DNA of 64,000 nucleotides from Apibacter adventoris. GTDB lineage: Bacteria; Bacteroidota; Bacteroidia; Flavobacteriales; Weeksellaceae. The notes under the pieces are model-generated. The model did no database searches, had not been told where the DNA came from, and saw nothing but the letters and a program-made list of their open reading frames with translations. The stretch is from assembly GCF_002964975.1 (NCBI RefSeq), contig NZ_PSZM01000001.1, positions 359,371 through 423,370 on the forward strand, read 5' to 3'. Made by a program: the position numbers and the translations under genes. Shown one piece after another: positions 63,499 to 64,000 of the stretch (position 1 is its first letter; each line of letters starts with the position of its first letter).

Positions 63499-64000
63499 CT
63501 ATATAATATTCTGTATAAATTCTTCTAGACTATCTTCTTTTTTTAAACCTAATTTTTGTTTTAATCTATATTTATTCATCCTTACAGTCTTTAGCTCTAC
63601 ATGTAATAAATCTGCCATTTCTTTAGTGGGCATTTTCATAAATATATAAACACAATACTTTAGGTCTAAGGAAGTTAGTTTCTGTTTCGTTTTTTCCTGT
63701 AATCTGTTATAAAATTCCGGATGAATTTCATTTAATACATTAACAAAATCATCAAAATTTTTGTCTAATCGTTCTTCTTCCTTTATCATTCTCTCTAATA
63801 AAAAAGTATTGAAGTTTGGGTCATTTTTGATAGTATCTGTTAAATTTTTCAACATTTCATTTTTATAAACAATCTGGTTAGTTCTGGATAGTACTTCCTT
63901 CTGTAACCTATGTGCTTCTTCTTCTTTTATTCGTATTTGTAATTCTGCATTTTCTTTTTCTACTTCTAAAAACTTAGCTTCTTCTTCTTTTAGTTTTGCT
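63499..64000 (-). CDS. Coiled-coil LuxR-type transcriptional regulator, 5' end outside window
   Basis: The frame stays open to the window edge, so the ATG at 63855 is internal and about 167 codons of a larger gene are seen. The visible part has a charged coiled coil (EEEAKFLEVEKENAELQ, KEEEAHRLQKEV), then a C-terminal LuxR-like helix-turn-helix (about the last 65 residues: LTSLDLKYCVYIFMKM, PTKEMADLLHVELKTVRM, NKYRLKQKLGL). This layout is the end of the Bacteroidota regulators with N-terminal sensor or TPR regions, often membrane-anchored. It lies 473 bp upstream of vgrG on the same strand and could control it. Confidence 0.75.
   Translation of the reverse strand, partial: AKLKEEEAKFLEVEKENAELQIRIKEEEAHRLQKEVLSRTNQIVYKNEMLKNLTDTIKNDPNFNTFLLERMIKEEERLDKNFDDFVNVLNEIHPEFYNRLQEKTKQKLTSLDLKYCVYIFMKMPTKEMADLLHVELKTVRMNKYRLKQKLGLKKEDSLEEFIQNII

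Noticed and set aside
1..64000. CRISPR arrays, rRNA operons, prophage or insertion sequences
   Set aside because: No regularly spaced repeats, no rRNA sequence and no complete transposase, integrase or phage structural genes were found, apart from the phage-like VgrG/PAAR proteins of the T6SS.

Overview
The window is a single stretch of a low-GC chromosome (roughly 28-32% G+C by eye) from a member of the Bacteroidota, class Flavobacteriia. The evidence is the flavobacterial block ricT-gldH-PBP1A, DUF2480 beside trmD, a fused ccoN/ccoO cbb3 oxidase, flavobacterial-type LptC and DnaG, Bacteroidota promoter motifs (TAnnTTTG) and the near absence of Shine-Dalgarno sequences. Base composition, the microaerobic cbb3 oxidase and the type VI secretion genes would suit a host-associated Weeksellaceae-like organism such as Apibacter, but that is a guess at genus level. 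| Layout: 1-4607 threonine biosynthesis (thrA partial, thrB, thrC). 4624-6370 a PLP aminotransferase and a DUF3857-type gene remnant. 6590-11721 housekeeping: pyrH-frr, prephenate dehydrogenase, purE-purK, DUF2480, trmD. 11898-17468 a DinB/YfiT enzyme, a small membrane protein, NrtR-like and Lrp-like regulators, a voltage-gated-type K+ channel, tadA, and a phosphate transporter with its DUF47 partner. 17569-25046 dnaG, an orphan HlyD-type adaptor, recQ, ung and a repeat-containing secreted protein. 25508-30209 lptC, an outer-membrane barrel protein, tRNA-Phe, a pentapeptide-like membrane protein and an acetyltransferase. 30411-32291 an ABC-F ATPase. 32347-42031 a Crp/Fnr regulator divergent from the complete cbb3 oxidase locus (ccoI, ccoS, ccoNO, ccoQ, ccoP, ccoG, ccoH, TauE/SafE). 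42114-45344 mlaE-mlaF facing manC and sprT. 45476-56573 ricT, gldH, PBP1A, a gluzincin-like lipoprotein, a LysE exporter, a TonB-dependent receptor, an M1 peptidase and coaX. | The accessory part is 56630-64000. Read on the minus strand it holds a regulator tail, then vgrG, a PAAR protein with a glycine- and beta-rich C-terminal region, a 3-TM protein, a lipoprotein, a two-domain relative of that lipoprotein, and a NUMOD4/HNH-type protein. The genes are tightly spaced or overlap, so they look like one type VI secretion effector operon. The spike core of vgrG (about 47% G+C in sampled lines) and the HNH gene (about 42%) are much richer in G+C than vgrG's own C-terminus (about 25%). This suggests a modular, exchangeable cargo. 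The paired lipoprotein and two-domain proteins, which share a fold-sized domain I do not recognise, are the best candidate in the window for an undescribed system. | How genes work together: thrABC converts aspartate to threonine. purEK supplies one purine step. The cco genes build, metallate and power a high-affinity terminal oxidase, probably under the adjacent Crp/Fnr protein through a palindrome at 35590-35603. The vgrG operon would load one effector on the T6SS spike and protect the producer. No rRNA, CRISPR array, prophage or intact insertion sequence was seen.
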